Made by a program: the position numbers and the translations under genes. A stretch of DNA of 64,000 nt, taken from positions 1,922,001 to 1,986,000 of the forward strand of contig NZ_CP060201.1 in the NCBI RefSeq assembly GCF_013407925.2, read 5' to 3'. This DNA comes from Pseudomonas protegens. Its GTDB lineage: Bacteria; Pseudomonadota; Gammaproteobacteria; Pseudomonadales; Pseudomonadaceae. Numbering within the stretch: the stretch's first letter is position 1; the number at the start of each line of letters is the position of its first letter. This document shows positions 29,281 to 37,481 of the stretch, one piece after another. Below the pieces are notes generated by a model. That model was not told the origin of the DNA and did not search any database. It saw only the letters and a list, made by a program, of their open reading frames with translations.

Positions 29281-30387
29281 CTACTCGCGCAAGTCCGACT
29301 CATGAATCGGCTGGTCCCTGTGGGTCGCCCGCTGATACTGCGCCGGCCAGATTGCCTTGCGCCCGCCCAGGTCGTCATCGGCGTGCAGCGGCCAGTAAGG
29401 GTCGCGCAGCAGCTCCCGGGCCAGGAAGATGATGTCCGCCTGGCAGGTGCGCAGAATGTGCTCGGCCTGAGCCGGTTCGGTGATCAAGCCCACGGTGCCG
29501 GTGGCCATTCCCGATTCCTTGCGCACCCGCTCGGCAAAGCGCGTCTGATAACCCGGACCGGTAGGAATCTCGGCATTGGCCGCAGTGCCGCCGGACGACA
29601 CATCGATCAAATCCACCCCCAGGTCCTTGAGGCGCCGCGCCAGCTCCACGGTTTCGTCGGGGTTCCAGCCGTCTTCCACCCAATCGGTGGCCGACACCCG
29701 CACGAACAGCGGCAGCTCCTCGGGCCACACCCCGCGCACCGCCTCGGTCACCTGCAACACCAGGCGAATGCGGTTTTCGAACGAGCCGCCGTATTGATCC
29801 TGGCGCTGGTTGCTCAGGGGCGAGAGAAACTGATGCAACAGGTAGCCATGGGCGGCATGCACTTCCACCACTTTGAAACCGGCCTCCAACGCGCGTTTGG
29901 CCGCCTCAACGAAGGCCTGGATGATCTCGCCGATCTGCCCCTCGTCGAGCTGGGTGGGCGGCGTGTGCTGCGGGTCGAAGGCAATCCGCGAGGGCCCCAC
30001 CGGCACCCAGCCACCGTCCTCGGGCTTGACGCTGCCGGACTTGCCGAGCCAGGGCCGGTGGGTACTGGCCTTGCGCCCGGCATGGGCCAGCTGGATGCCG
30101 GCCACCGCGCCCTGGGCGGTGATGAAACGGGTGATGCGCTGCAAGGGTTCGATCTGCGCGTCGTTCCACAGGCCCAGGTCCTGGGCGGTGATCCGGCCGT
30201 CGGCGGTGACCGCCGTGGCCTCGGTGAAGATCAACCCGGCGCCGCCGACGGCGCGGCTGCCCAGGTGCACCAGATGCCAGTCGTTGGCCAGCCCGTCCAC
30301 CGACGAGTACTGGCACATGGGCGACACGGCGATGCGGTTGAGCAGGGTCAGTTGACGCAAGGTATAGGGTTCAAGCAGCAGACTCAT
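29281..30387 (-). CDS. Old-yellow-enzyme NADH:flavin oxidoreductase (XenA/YqjM class), 368 aa
   Basis: FMN-dependent reduction of activated alkenes and xenobiotics. Seen: a TIM-barrel OYE with LLNRIAVSPMCQYSS (the Cys that tunes FMN in the XenA/YqjM class), QLAHAGRKAS (substrate-binding His), VEVHAAHGYLLHQFLSP and SNQRQDQYGGSFENR. ATG 30387 is chosen; six further upstream codons lack homology. The thermophilic-like/XenA subclass is indicated by the Cys-for-Thr position. Single gene with its own terminator. Confidence 0.93.
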   Translation of the reverse strand: MSLLLEPYTLRQLTLLNRIAVSPMCQYSSVDGLANDWHLVHLGSRAVGGAGLIFTEATAVTADGRITAQDLGLWNDAQIEPLQRITRFITAQGAVAGIQLAHAGRKASTHRPWLGKSGSVKPEDGGWVPVGPSRIAFDPQHTPPTQLDEGQIGEIIQAFVEAAKRALEAGFKVVEVHAAHGYLLHQFLSPLSNQRQDQYGGSFENRIRLVLQVTEAVRGVWPEELPLFVRVSATDWVEDGWNPDETVELARRLKDLGVDLIDVSSGGTAANAEIPTGPGYQTRFAERVRKESGMATGTVGLITEPAQAEHILRTCQADIIFLARELLRDPYWPLHADDDLGGRKAIWPAQYQRATHRDQPIHESDLRE

Positions 30388-30595
30388 GGGGCACCTCTCG
30401 ATCAATGGTCAGGCTCCAGGGTTCTGTTTGAACGGTCGACGAGTGACTGCGAAGTGAAGCGCCCGCCCCCGCGGGAAGATGGATGACAAAAGGTCACAAG
30501 GCCAATCAGACAGTGCTTAGAGACTAGTCGACAACAGTGTCGCTGGCAGGGTTCCTGATGCGTGCCGGGGTAAAAACTTGCCTCCGGACCCAAGC

Positions 30596-30625
30596 GCTAG
30601 CCGCTGCGGCGGGGCAGCGGCTAGC
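30596..30625 (-). terminator. Hairpin after the DUF6124-like gene, possible terminator
   Basis: A perfect 12-bp stem GCTAGCCGCTGC/GCAGCGGCTAGC with a six-base loop, seven bases after the stop codon. T5 on the minus strand comes only about 20 bases further, so it is not a textbook intrinsic terminator. Confidence 0.55.
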
Positions 30626-30631
30626 AGAGCG

Positions 30632-31015
30632 TCAGATTGCAGGCCCCCTGCGATTGCCATCGAGCAAGGCTTCCACCACGCCGCGGGCCATCTCCACCGA
30701 ATGCACCAGCGACCAGATCAGGCCACGCTCGATGCCGCTGGCGTGCTCGGTGATTTCATCGGACACCTCCTCGGCGGCCTTGAGCAGCATGGACACATGA
30801 ATCAGCGCTTCTTCGGCACTGATACCGGGGCGCACAGTGAAGGGGTTATCGGGGCCCGCAGAACCAGCGGCGGTGGGTTGCAGCGTCGCGATCAGCGAGC
30901 CCTCTACGCCGATATTGGCCAGGGCATGGCGAACCCTTTCATTGGCCAGATCGTGGGCAGGATTACGACGGGAAGAAGGAGGGGAAACAGGCGGATCGGG
31001 AACGATCTTTTTCAT
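30632..31015 (-). CDS. DUF6124/DUF3077-like small helical protein, 127 aa
   Basis: Seen: an N-terminal KKIVPDPP motif typical of a Pseudomonas-specific family, a Pro/Ser-rich stretch, then an amphipathic helical half (AEEALIHVSMLLKAAEEVSDEI, LVHSVEMARGVVEALL). Start ATG 31015 has GAGGAG eight bases upstream. Function is unknown; no membrane segment or catalytic motif. It is preceded by a long structured leader (31074-31239). The family name is from recognition, not from a search. Confidence 0.75.
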   Translation of the reverse strand: MKKIVPDPPVSPPSSRRNPAHDLANERVRHALANIGVEGSLIATLQPTAAGSAGPDNPFTVRPGISAEEALIHVSMLLKAAEEVSDEITEHASGIERGLIWSLVHSVEMARGVVEALLDGNRRGPAI

Positions 31016-31073
31016 GGTGTAGCTCCTCGACGATGAAGCCTCCACACCTAACGCTGCTAGACGTTTAAAAGGG

Positions 31074-31239
31074 TGGCGGCTGTACGCGGGCTAGCAGACC
31101 GGGTCGAGGAACCGGTGCGCCCGAAAGCGCCCCCACGCACAGCCGCCATAACAGCACACTGCAAATCTGAATTGCAGTGCTGATGGCATCGCTTGCGTTC
31201 GACCCGGGCTGCTATTCCCGATCACTGATAGGCAGTGAT
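31074..31239 (-). promoter_or_regulatory. Structured 5' leader with mutually exclusive stems (attenuator/riboswitch-like)
   Basis: Seen in minus-strand RNA: P1 pairs 31148-31132 with 31090-31074, 17 consecutive pairs including two G-U wobbles, then CCCTTTT. Inside P1 lie P2 (GCGC/GCGC, 31130-31117) and P3 (ACCGG/CCGGT, 31116-31098). Upstream hairpins are at 31221-31239 (7 bp, perfect) and 31152-31182. Segment 31214-31199 complements 31107-31092 at 15 of 16 positions and cannot coexist with P1 plus P3 except as a pseudoknot. The 353-base gap between this gene and recJ is thus mostly leader. Confidence 0.6.
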
Positions 31240-31245
31240 GAACCG

Positions 31246-31273
31246 AGACTAGTCAGCTGAGTAGATCGCCACA
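31246..31273 (-). promoter_or_regulatory. Candidate promoter of the structured leader
   Basis: Minus strand TTGTGG, a 17-base spacer and TAGTCT (part of GACTAGTCTC). The same GACTAGTCTC string occurs upstream of the OYE gene at 30521-30530, so it may be a shared -10-like or regulator-bound element. Confidence 0.35.
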
Positions 31274-31368
31274 AGCGCCCGGGAGTGTCTCGGAAACCCC
31301 TTACAAAAGAAAGAGACATACCGCCATCCCGCTTTCCAAAAGTCTGGCGAAACCAGCCGCAGCGTCCC

Positions 31369-33078
31369 TTAACGCGGTTCGATATGGGCAATCATCAACT
31401 GCACGGTTTCCTGGCCACGGAACTCGTTGAGGTCGAGCTTGTAGGCCAGTTCCACCCAGCGAATGGTCGGGTTGGGCCAGACTTCACGGTCGATGCCGAA
31501 GGCGATGCCGTCCAGCTTCAGCGAGCCGCATTCGCTGCGTAGCACCACTTTCAGGTGACGCTCGCCGACGATGCGTTGCTCCACCAGTTCGAACACGCCA
31601 TGGAACATCGGCTCGGGGAAGTGCTGGCCCCAGGGACCGGCGTGGCGCAGGGCGCGGGCCAGTTCCAGGTGGAACTCTTCCACCGCCAGGGTGCCGTCCG
31701 ACAGCAGGCGCCCGGTGAGGTCTTCTTCGCGCAGCTGGCGCCGCACTTCTTCGTCGAAGGCCTCGGCGAAGGCCGGGAAGTTCTGCTCCGGCAACGACAG
31801 GCCGGCGGCCATGGCGTGGCCGCCGAACTTGCTGATCAGTTGCGGATGGCGCGCGGCCACGGCGTCCAGGGCGTCGCGGATATGGAAGCCCGGCACCGAA
31901 CGCGCCGAGCCCTTGAGCATGCCCTCGCCGGCGTCGGCAAAAGCGATGGTCGGACGGTGGTAACGCTCTTTCAGGCGCGAGGCGAGAATCCCGATCACCC
32001 CCTGGTGCCAGTCGGCGTCGAACAGGCACAGACCGAACGGCATCGACTCCACCGGCAGCTCCTTGAGCTGGGCCAGGGCTTCGCGCTGCATGCCCTGCTC
32101 GATGGATTTGCGGTCCTGGTTCAGTTCGTCGAGCTGGGCGGCCATGGCCCGCGCGGCGGAAACGTCGTCGCTGAGCAGGCATTCGATGCCCAGGCTCATG
32201 TCGTCCAGGCGCCCGGCGGCGTTGAGCCGCGGACCGAGGATAAAGCCCAGGTCGGTGGAGGTGATGCGCGAATGATCGCGCTTGGCCACTTCGAGAATCG
32301 CCTTGAGCCCCGGCCGCGCGCGACCGGCGCGAATCCGCTCCAGGCCCTGATGCACCAGGATGCGGTTGTTGGCGTCCAGGGGCACCACGTCCGCCACGCT
32401 ACCCAGGGCCACCAAATCCAGCAGCTCGCCGATGTTCGGCTGCGGCCGGGTTTCATAGTGACCCAGGCTGCGCAGGCGCGCACGCAGGGCCATCAGCACA
32501 TAGAAGATCACCCCGACCCCGGCCAGGGCCTTGCTCGGAAACTCGCAGCCCGGCTGGTTGGGGTTGACGATGGCGTCCGCCGCCGGCAGTTCATGGCCGG
32601 GCAAGTGGTGGTCGGTGACCAGCACTTGCAAGCCTGCGGCCTTGGCCGCCGCCACGCCTTCGACGCTGGAGATGCCGTTGTCCACGGTGATCAGCAACTG
32701 CGGCTCGCGCTGCAGGGCCACGGCGACGATTTCCGGGGTCAGGCCGTAGCCGTATTCGAAGCGGTTGGGCACCAGGTAATCGACATGGGCCGCGCCCAGC
32801 AGGCGCAGGCCCAGCACACCCACGGTGCTGGCGGTGGCGCCATCGGCGTCGAAGTCGCCGACGATGAGGATGCGCTGGCGCTGGTCCAGGGCGGTCACCA
32901 GCAGGTCCACCGCGGCGTCGATGCCCTTGAGCTGCTGATACGGGATCAGCCGCGCCAGGCTCTTGTCCAGTTCCTCCACCGACTGCACGCCACGGGCGGC
33001 ATAAAGGCGGGTCAGCAGTGGCGGCAGATCGCCGAGAAAGGGCAGGACGGCGGGCAACTCACGGGGTTCGATACGCAT
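31369..33078 (-). CDS. recJ: Single-strand-specific 5'-3' exonuclease RecJ, 569 aa
   Basis: Degrades single-stranded DNA 5' to 3' in RecFOR recombination and mismatch repair. Seen: DHH-phosphoesterase motifs ILIVGDFDADGATAS (motif I), LLITVDNGIS and VLVTDHHLPGHELP (DHH motif), a DHHA1 domain with GGHAMAAG, and a C-terminal OB-like domain. Full length. It is followed 3' by no gene on the same strand for 350 bases; yaeQ lies 58 bp upstream on the same strand and may be co-transcribed. Confidence 0.97.
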   Translation of the reverse strand: MRIEPRELPAVLPFLGDLPPLLTRLYAARGVQSVEELDKSLARLIPYQQLKGIDAAVDLLVTALDQRQRILIVGDFDADGATASTVGVLGLRLLGAAHVDYLVPNRFEYGYGLTPEIVAVALQREPQLLITVDNGISSVEGVAAAKAAGLQVLVTDHHLPGHELPAADAIVNPNQPGCEFPSKALAGVGVIFYVLMALRARLRSLGHYETRPQPNIGELLDLVALGSVADVVPLDANNRILVHQGLERIRAGRARPGLKAILEVAKRDHSRITSTDLGFILGPRLNAAGRLDDMSLGIECLLSDDVSAARAMAAQLDELNQDRKSIEQGMQREALAQLKELPVESMPFGLCLFDADWHQGVIGILASRLKERYHRPTIAFADAGEGMLKGSARSVPGFHIRDALDAVAARHPQLISKFGGHAMAAGLSLPEQNFPAFAEAFDEEVRRQLREEDLTGRLLSDGTLAVEEFHLELARALRHAGPWGQHFPEPMFHGVFELVEQRIVGERHLKVVLRSECGSLKLDGIAFGIDREVWPNPTIRWVELAYKLDLNEFRGQETVQLMIAHIEPR

Positions 33079-33135
33079 GGGCTAACAGCAACTTCTCTGG
33101 GGGGACGGTGGATCGTTCAGGGGCAGAGCGGGCAA

Positions 33136-33678
33136 TCAGCCGCGCTCGCCCAGCAGCCATTCCAGCTGCACTTCGTGCTGGCCGCGATCATCGGTGACGA
33201 AGATCGTGCCTTCGCTGATCATCACGTCCCACTTGATGACGCGCGGCATGTCCTTGGCCAGGGTTTCGAGAACGTCCTGGGGTACGCCTGCGATGTTGAG
33301 GTTCTTCAGGTTCTTCACCGCGTCCAGCACCCGGGTCTGCCAGACCCGCAGGCTGCCGTAGGCCAGCAGGCTGGTGCGTTCGGTGCGGCGCGAGCACCAG
33401 GTCAGGCGATCGGCGTCCGGCTGGCCGACTTCGATCCAGTGCAGCACGCGGTCGTCCAGGCTCTTTTCCCACAGTGCCGGCTCGTCCACATCCGACAGAC
33501 CCCGACCGAACGACAGGTGCTCGTTGTACCAGAAGGCGTAGGCCAGCAGCCGCACGGTCATGCGCTCTTCAGTTTCCGAAGGGTGACGGGCGATGGTCTG
33601 CTTGACGCTTTCATAGACCCCGCGGTCGAGGTCGGTCAGGTTCAGTTCGAATTTGTAGGTGGTGGACGGCTGGGCCAT
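33136..33678 (-). CDS. YaeQ-family protein, 180 aa
   Basis: Seen: the family N-terminus STTYKFELNLTDLDRGVYES, RHPSETEERMTVRLLAYAF and YNEHLSFGRGLSDVDEPALW. Family knowledge: YaeQ is a small PD-(D/E)XK-fold-like protein; E. coli YaeQ suppresses rfaH loss in haemolysin expression, and its molecular role is unresolved. The acidic/His cluster in HPSETEERM and DVDEPALW fits a nuclease-like fold. It sits just upstream of recJ on the same strand. Confidence 0.92.
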   Translation of the reverse strand: MAQPSTTYKFELNLTDLDRGVYESVKQTIARHPSETEERMTVRLLAYAFWYNEHLSFGRGLSDVDEPALWEKSLDDRVLHWIEVGQPDADRLTWCSRRTERTSLLAYGSLRVWQTRVLDAVKNLKNLNIAGVPQDVLETLAKDMPRVIKWDVMISEGTIFVTDDRGQHEVQLEWLLGERG

Positions 33679-33806
33679 GTGCGGGCTTCTTGAGTGTGCG
33701 AAAAGGCGGCAAGTCTAACCCGAAACCTGCCGCCCTGCCCGACCGCTGACCGGCCAGCGGCCCTGGCGCTGAAATCCGCTGAAATGCATTGCCTCGGTAA
33801 AGTCGG

Positions 33807-33835
33807 TTGCCAGCCTGCCGCCCGGGTTTTATAAC
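33807..33835 (+). promoter_or_regulatory. Sigma70-type promoter for the first helical-repeat gene
   Basis: TTGCCA, a 17-base spacer and TATAAC, ending 62 bases before ATG 33898. Confidence 0.65.
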
Positions 33836-33897
33836 CCCCGCGCGAATCAGCTGGCGCGCATCGCGCCAACGCCGCAGTTCAATAGAAAAGGACGTCC

Positions 33898-35634
33898 ATG
33901 ACCCTCTTTGTCACCCTGCTTGTCATCGTGCTGCTGTTCATCGCACTGATTTTGTACTCCCGCCAGAAAACCGCCGATCGAAACGAGGACCTGGAGCTGA
34001 CCAGCAACCTCACCGCGCAGATCAATCAGACCCTGCTGCTGAGCAAGGCCGAACCGCTGCTGGCGCTGAAACTGGCAGAGACGCTACCCGGCGAAGCCCG
34101 GGAACTGGCCTTGCAACTGGTGGCCAGCGAGCTCTACCTGGCAGGCCACAAAACCCAGGCCCGGGAGCTGTACCAGCAACTGCCGCCTCACGCCCGGGAC
34201 TACGTGCTCAATACCCTGATCGAAACCCTGCTCGACAGCGACGACACCCAGGCCTGCCTGGAACTCCTGGAGAACTGGGGGGAATCCCTGCCCAGCTGGC
34301 CGCTGCTGCAAGTGCGTATCCTCCAGGCCCGTGGCGAACAGGAGCGGGCCCTGGCCGTGCTGGGCGAACTGAGCGACCCGCGCCAAGCGGCCGCCCATGA
34401 ACGCCAGAGCATCGGCAACCTGCTGATCCTGGCGCGCCTGCAGCATCAGGCCGGGATGCAGGACGCGGCGCTGGTCAGCGTCGAGCTCGCCTGGTCGGCG
34501 TTTGACCAATCCGAGGACGGCCATCGCCAGTCAACGCTGCGCAGCCTGTTCGAAGCCTGCGCAACCCTGGGTCAGTTCGACACGATCCTCACCCGCGCCG
34601 CGCCCCTGCCGGCAGAAGAACGGGCCCAGGCAGTCGCCGCCCTGATCCAGGCCGGTCAACTGGACGCTGCCCTCAACCTGCTGGCCCCCATCAGCGAAGA
34701 CCTCTACTCCACCACCCACAGCGAACTGATGGACCTGGCCCTGGCCCTTCCTCCCATCGACAACGCCCTGCGCCTGCTGGAGAAGGCCCCCGACCTGCAT
34801 CGCTACAGCCTGCTGCTGAGCCTGCTGAGCCATCTGGCGACACAAGGCCGGACCGCAGAGGCCGAAGCGTTGCTGCTGAGCCTGGAACCTGAACATAGCC
34901 AGCATCCGGGGCTGATGCTCAGTCTCTGTGAGCAGCACCACGCCACCCAGCCGCAATGGGCCGAGGCACTGCTGGCCAAGGCGCTGCAACAGATCGACGG
35001 TTACAAGAATGACCAGGAGTTCTGGAGCGGCATGCGCATGCAGGCCCTGTACACCCAGCTACAGCTGCAAAGCCGACTGCCGGCCCATCGCCGGGACAGT
35101 TGGCTGGTGCGCAGCAGCCTTGAGGAATGGCAGCGCTTGCATCAGCAGCAAGACGGCGAACAGCAATTGCTGTGCATTCGCGAGCAGACCAGGCTGCTGC
35201 ACGACCTGGGGCAGACCGCCCAGGCCAGGACCCTGCTGGAGCAGGCCCTGGCATTGCTGGATAGCGACCGCCTGCCGGAGGTCGATGAAATGGACAAAAC
35301 CTTCTACCTGGAGGACATCGCCAGCGCCTACCTGAGCATCGACGAGGCGCAGCAGGCCCAGGCCCTGCAGGATCGATTGCACAGCCTGGAGGCCGGTAGT
35401 CGCGACCTGGAAGAGGACCTGCTGCTCAATCACATCGAGCACCAGCGCTACGCCCAGGCCATCGAAGCCCTGAACCTGAGCGTCCTGCTCAGCGACAAGA
35501 AGCCGCTATCACGCCTGTATCAGGCCCTGGAGGAGCTGCACCAGCGCGCCCCCGAGCGCGCCGCCGAACTTCAGCAACAACTGATGGAGCGGTTCAGCAG
35601 CGGGCAGGCCTGGCGCACCTCTCAGGCGAATTGA
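33898..35634 (+). CDS. Membrane-anchored TPR-like helical-repeat protein (paralogue A), 578 aa
   Basis: Not recognised as a named family. Seen: an N-terminal single transmembrane anchor at about 3-21 (FVTLLVIVLLFIALILY), then almost entirely alpha-helical repeats rich in Leu, Ala, Gln and Glu with TPR-like spacing (ALKLAETLPGEARELALQL, LARLQHQAGMQDAALVSVELAW, TRLLHDLGQTAQARTLLEQALALL). A cytoplasmic or periplasmic scaffold is likely. It is a tandem paralogue of the next gene, 88 bp downstream, sharing the anchor-plus-repeat plan and the C-terminal LLNHIE.QR region. It is convergent with the flotillin/PspA operon. Confidence 0.8.
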   Translation: MTLFVTLLVIVLLFIALILYSRQKTADRNEDLELTSNLTAQINQTLLLSKAEPLLALKLAETLPGEARELALQLVASELYLAGHKTQARELYQQLPPHARDYVLNTLIETLLDSDDTQACLELLENWGESLPSWPLLQVRILQARGEQERALAVLGELSDPRQAAAHERQSIGNLLILARLQHQAGMQDAALVSVELAWSAFDQSEDGHRQSTLRSLFEACATLGQFDTILTRAAPLPAEERAQAVAALIQAGQLDAALNLLAPISEDLYSTTHSELMDLALALPPIDNALRLLEKAPDLHRYSLLLSLLSHLATQGRTAEAEALLLSLEPEHSQHPGLMLSLCEQHHATQPQWAEALLAKALQQIDGYKNDQEFWSGMRMQALYTQLQLQSRLPAHRRDSWLVRSSLEEWQRLHQQQDGEQQLLCIREQTRLLHDLGQTAQARTLLEQALALLDSDRLPEVDEMDKTFYLEDIASAYLSIDEAQQAQALQDRLHSLEAGSRDLEEDLLLNHIEHQRYAQAIEALNLSVLLSDKKPLSRLYQALEELHQRAPERAAELQQQLMERFSSGQAWRTSQAN

Positions 35635-35650
35635 CTCAGCGGCCTTTTGC

Positions 35651-35668
35651 GCGCCCCCAACGGGGCGC
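35651..35668 (+). other. Tetraloop hairpin between the tandem paralogues
   Basis: GCGCCCC CAAC GGGGCGC, 14 bases after the paralogue A stop, followed by TGTGTT. It is a weak terminator or stabiliser at most. Confidence 0.45.
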
Positions 35669-35721
35669 TGTGTTGGCGTCCAGAGTCTTGAGCCGTTCTC
35701 GCCCCCAAGGAAAGCCGAATC

Positions 35722-37452
35722 ATGGAAGTGCTTATCATCCTGCTGCTCATCACCGGCGTGATCTCGCTGCTGGTGGTCTATGCCCACAAGGGCAGCAGCA
35801 ATGACCAGGGCAGCAGCCCGGGCATCAACCTGGACGAGGAGGCGCAGATCAATCGCGCCGCGTACCTGAGCGCCGTCGAACCGCAGGTGGCCCTGCAACT
35901 GGCCCAGCGCCTGACGGGCAAAGCCCGGCAACAGGGGCTGCTGCAGATACCCGCCGCGCTGTATCGGCAAGGCAACCAGGCCCAGGCTCTGGAAGTCCTG
36001 GCCGAGCTCGACGAAACCTACCAGCCCATGGCGCTGTACCGACTGCTCGAAACCCTGCTCGACGAGGACGGCCCGCAGGCGGTGCTGAGCCTGTTGGAGC
36101 GCCTGCATCAGCCCCTGCCGTCAGCACCCCTGCTGCGCATCCCACTGTTGGTGGCCCGCGGTGAACTTGAGCAGGCCCGCGCCTTGCTGGTGACCTTCGG
36201 TGTCGAGCAGTTGAACCAGGGCTGTGCCGGTGAGCACCGGAAGTTGGCGACCCTGCAACGCAGTGTGGGACAGGCCGAGCAAGCCGCCATCAGCCTCGGC
36301 CTGGCCTGGCAACTGCTGCTCAAACAGCCGGCCGACGAACTGGACCCGTATGAACTGGAACAGACCCTGCGCGAGTACCGTGCCCAGGGGCAGGACGCGC
36401 AGTTCCCGGCCATGGCCGCGCAATTGCCCGCGTCGGCCCAGATCATCGTCGTGGTCTTGCTGATGCAAGCCGGGGAATTCGACGCCGGGTTCGAACTGCT
36501 GGCGCAGAACCCCGAGCCCGAGGACTACTGCGGCTACCCAGCGCTGCTCAAGCTGATCCTGGACGCCAGCCGCCCGGACCTGGCGGCGCAGCTGATCGCG
36601 CAGGTGCCGGTGAGACACGCCAGCGAGATGCTGCTGAGCCTGTTGCACTGGCATGTCGCGCGCCATGAGCTGGCCGAGGCCGAGGCGGCCTTGCAGGCCT
36701 GCGCGATCGCGCCCTCGCAGCGTCTGTGGTGCCTGCTCTCTCTGTGGCGCACCTACCTTGAGGAGCACCCGCATTGGTGCGCCCACCTGCTGGAGCAGGC
36801 CCTGCTGACACTGGAGACCTGGCGTGGCGCTGAGCAATGGCCGTGGCATCGCCTGCTGATCGTGGAAACCCAGTTGTGGGTGCAGGCGGCCCTGGCGCCC
36901 CAGCGCCGCGACAGCGAGCTGATCCGCAACGGTCTTGAGGAAGTGGCGCTCCTCAACACCCAGCTCGAATATGCCGATCGCCCGGTGAAACAGGCAGCAC
37001 AGGCCAAATTGCTGCACGACCTGGAACAGACCCGGCAAGCCATCGAACTGCTGGACCAGACCGTGCAAGCGCTCGACGACGAAGCTCAGAATGCGGCGCT
37101 GGATCCAGCGGAAAAAAACTACCACCTGGCACAGCTGGCACTGGTCTACCTCTACATCGACGAGCAGGCAAAGGCCGCCGAGCTCAAGAGCCGCCTGGAA
37201 CAGAACGTTTCCTATGCCAGCCAGTTAAGCCACGCCACGCTGCTGAACCATATCCGCCAGCAACGTTTCGAAGAAGCCATTGCCGGCCTGGAACTGGGCA
37301 GCCTGTTTAACAGCGAAAACCCGCTGCAGCAGTTGCACCTGGCCCTGGAAACCCTGAGCCAGAGCGCCCCGGAACAGGCCCATAGGTTGCGCCAGAAACT
37401 CCTCGACAGGCTGGCCGACGACAGCCTCTGGAGTCAGCCGAACGCCGCCTGA
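35722..37452 (+). CDS. Membrane-anchored TPR-like helical-repeat protein (paralogue B), 576 aa
   Basis: Seen: the same plan as the preceding gene: a transmembrane anchor at about 4-20 (LIILLLITGVISLLVVY), a short linker, and helical repeats to the end (VALQLAQRLTGKARQQGLLQI, LVYLYIDEQAKAAELKSRLEQN, HATLLNHIRQQRFEEAIAGLELGSLF). Aligned by eye, the C-terminal third is the most similar to paralogue A. Length is within two residues of A. The stop is 30 bases from the convergent phospholipase-D-like gene. Function unknown; duplication in place is the simplest origin. Confidence 0.8.
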   Translation: MEVLIILLLITGVISLLVVYAHKGSSNDQGSSPGINLDEEAQINRAAYLSAVEPQVALQLAQRLTGKARQQGLLQIPAALYRQGNQAQALEVLAELDETYQPMALYRLLETLLDEDGPQAVLSLLERLHQPLPSAPLLRIPLLVARGELEQARALLVTFGVEQLNQGCAGEHRKLATLQRSVGQAEQAAISLGLAWQLLLKQPADELDPYELEQTLREYRAQGQDAQFPAMAAQLPASAQIIVVVLLMQAGEFDAGFELLAQNPEPEDYCGYPALLKLILDASRPDLAAQLIAQVPVRHASEMLLSLLHWHVARHELAEAEAALQACAIAPSQRLWCLLSLWRTYLEEHPHWCAHLLEQALLTLETWRGAEQWPWHRLLIVETQLWVQAALAPQRRDSELIRNGLEEVALLNTQLEYADRPVKQAAQAKLLHDLEQTRQAIELLDQTVQALDDEAQNAALDPAEKNYHLAQLALVYLYIDEQAKAAELKSRLEQNVSYASQLSHATLLNHIRQQRFEEAIAGLELGSLFNSENPLQQLHLALETLSQSAPEQAHRLRQKLLDRLADDSLWSQPNAA

Positions 37453-37481
37453 GGCCGGGTGCTGGCCCGCCGCTGCACGCC

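Noticed and set aside
31285..31542. Short plus-strand ORF overlapping the recJ 3' end
   Set aside because: Mostly antisense to recJ and composed of shadow-like sequence; no ribosome-binding site.
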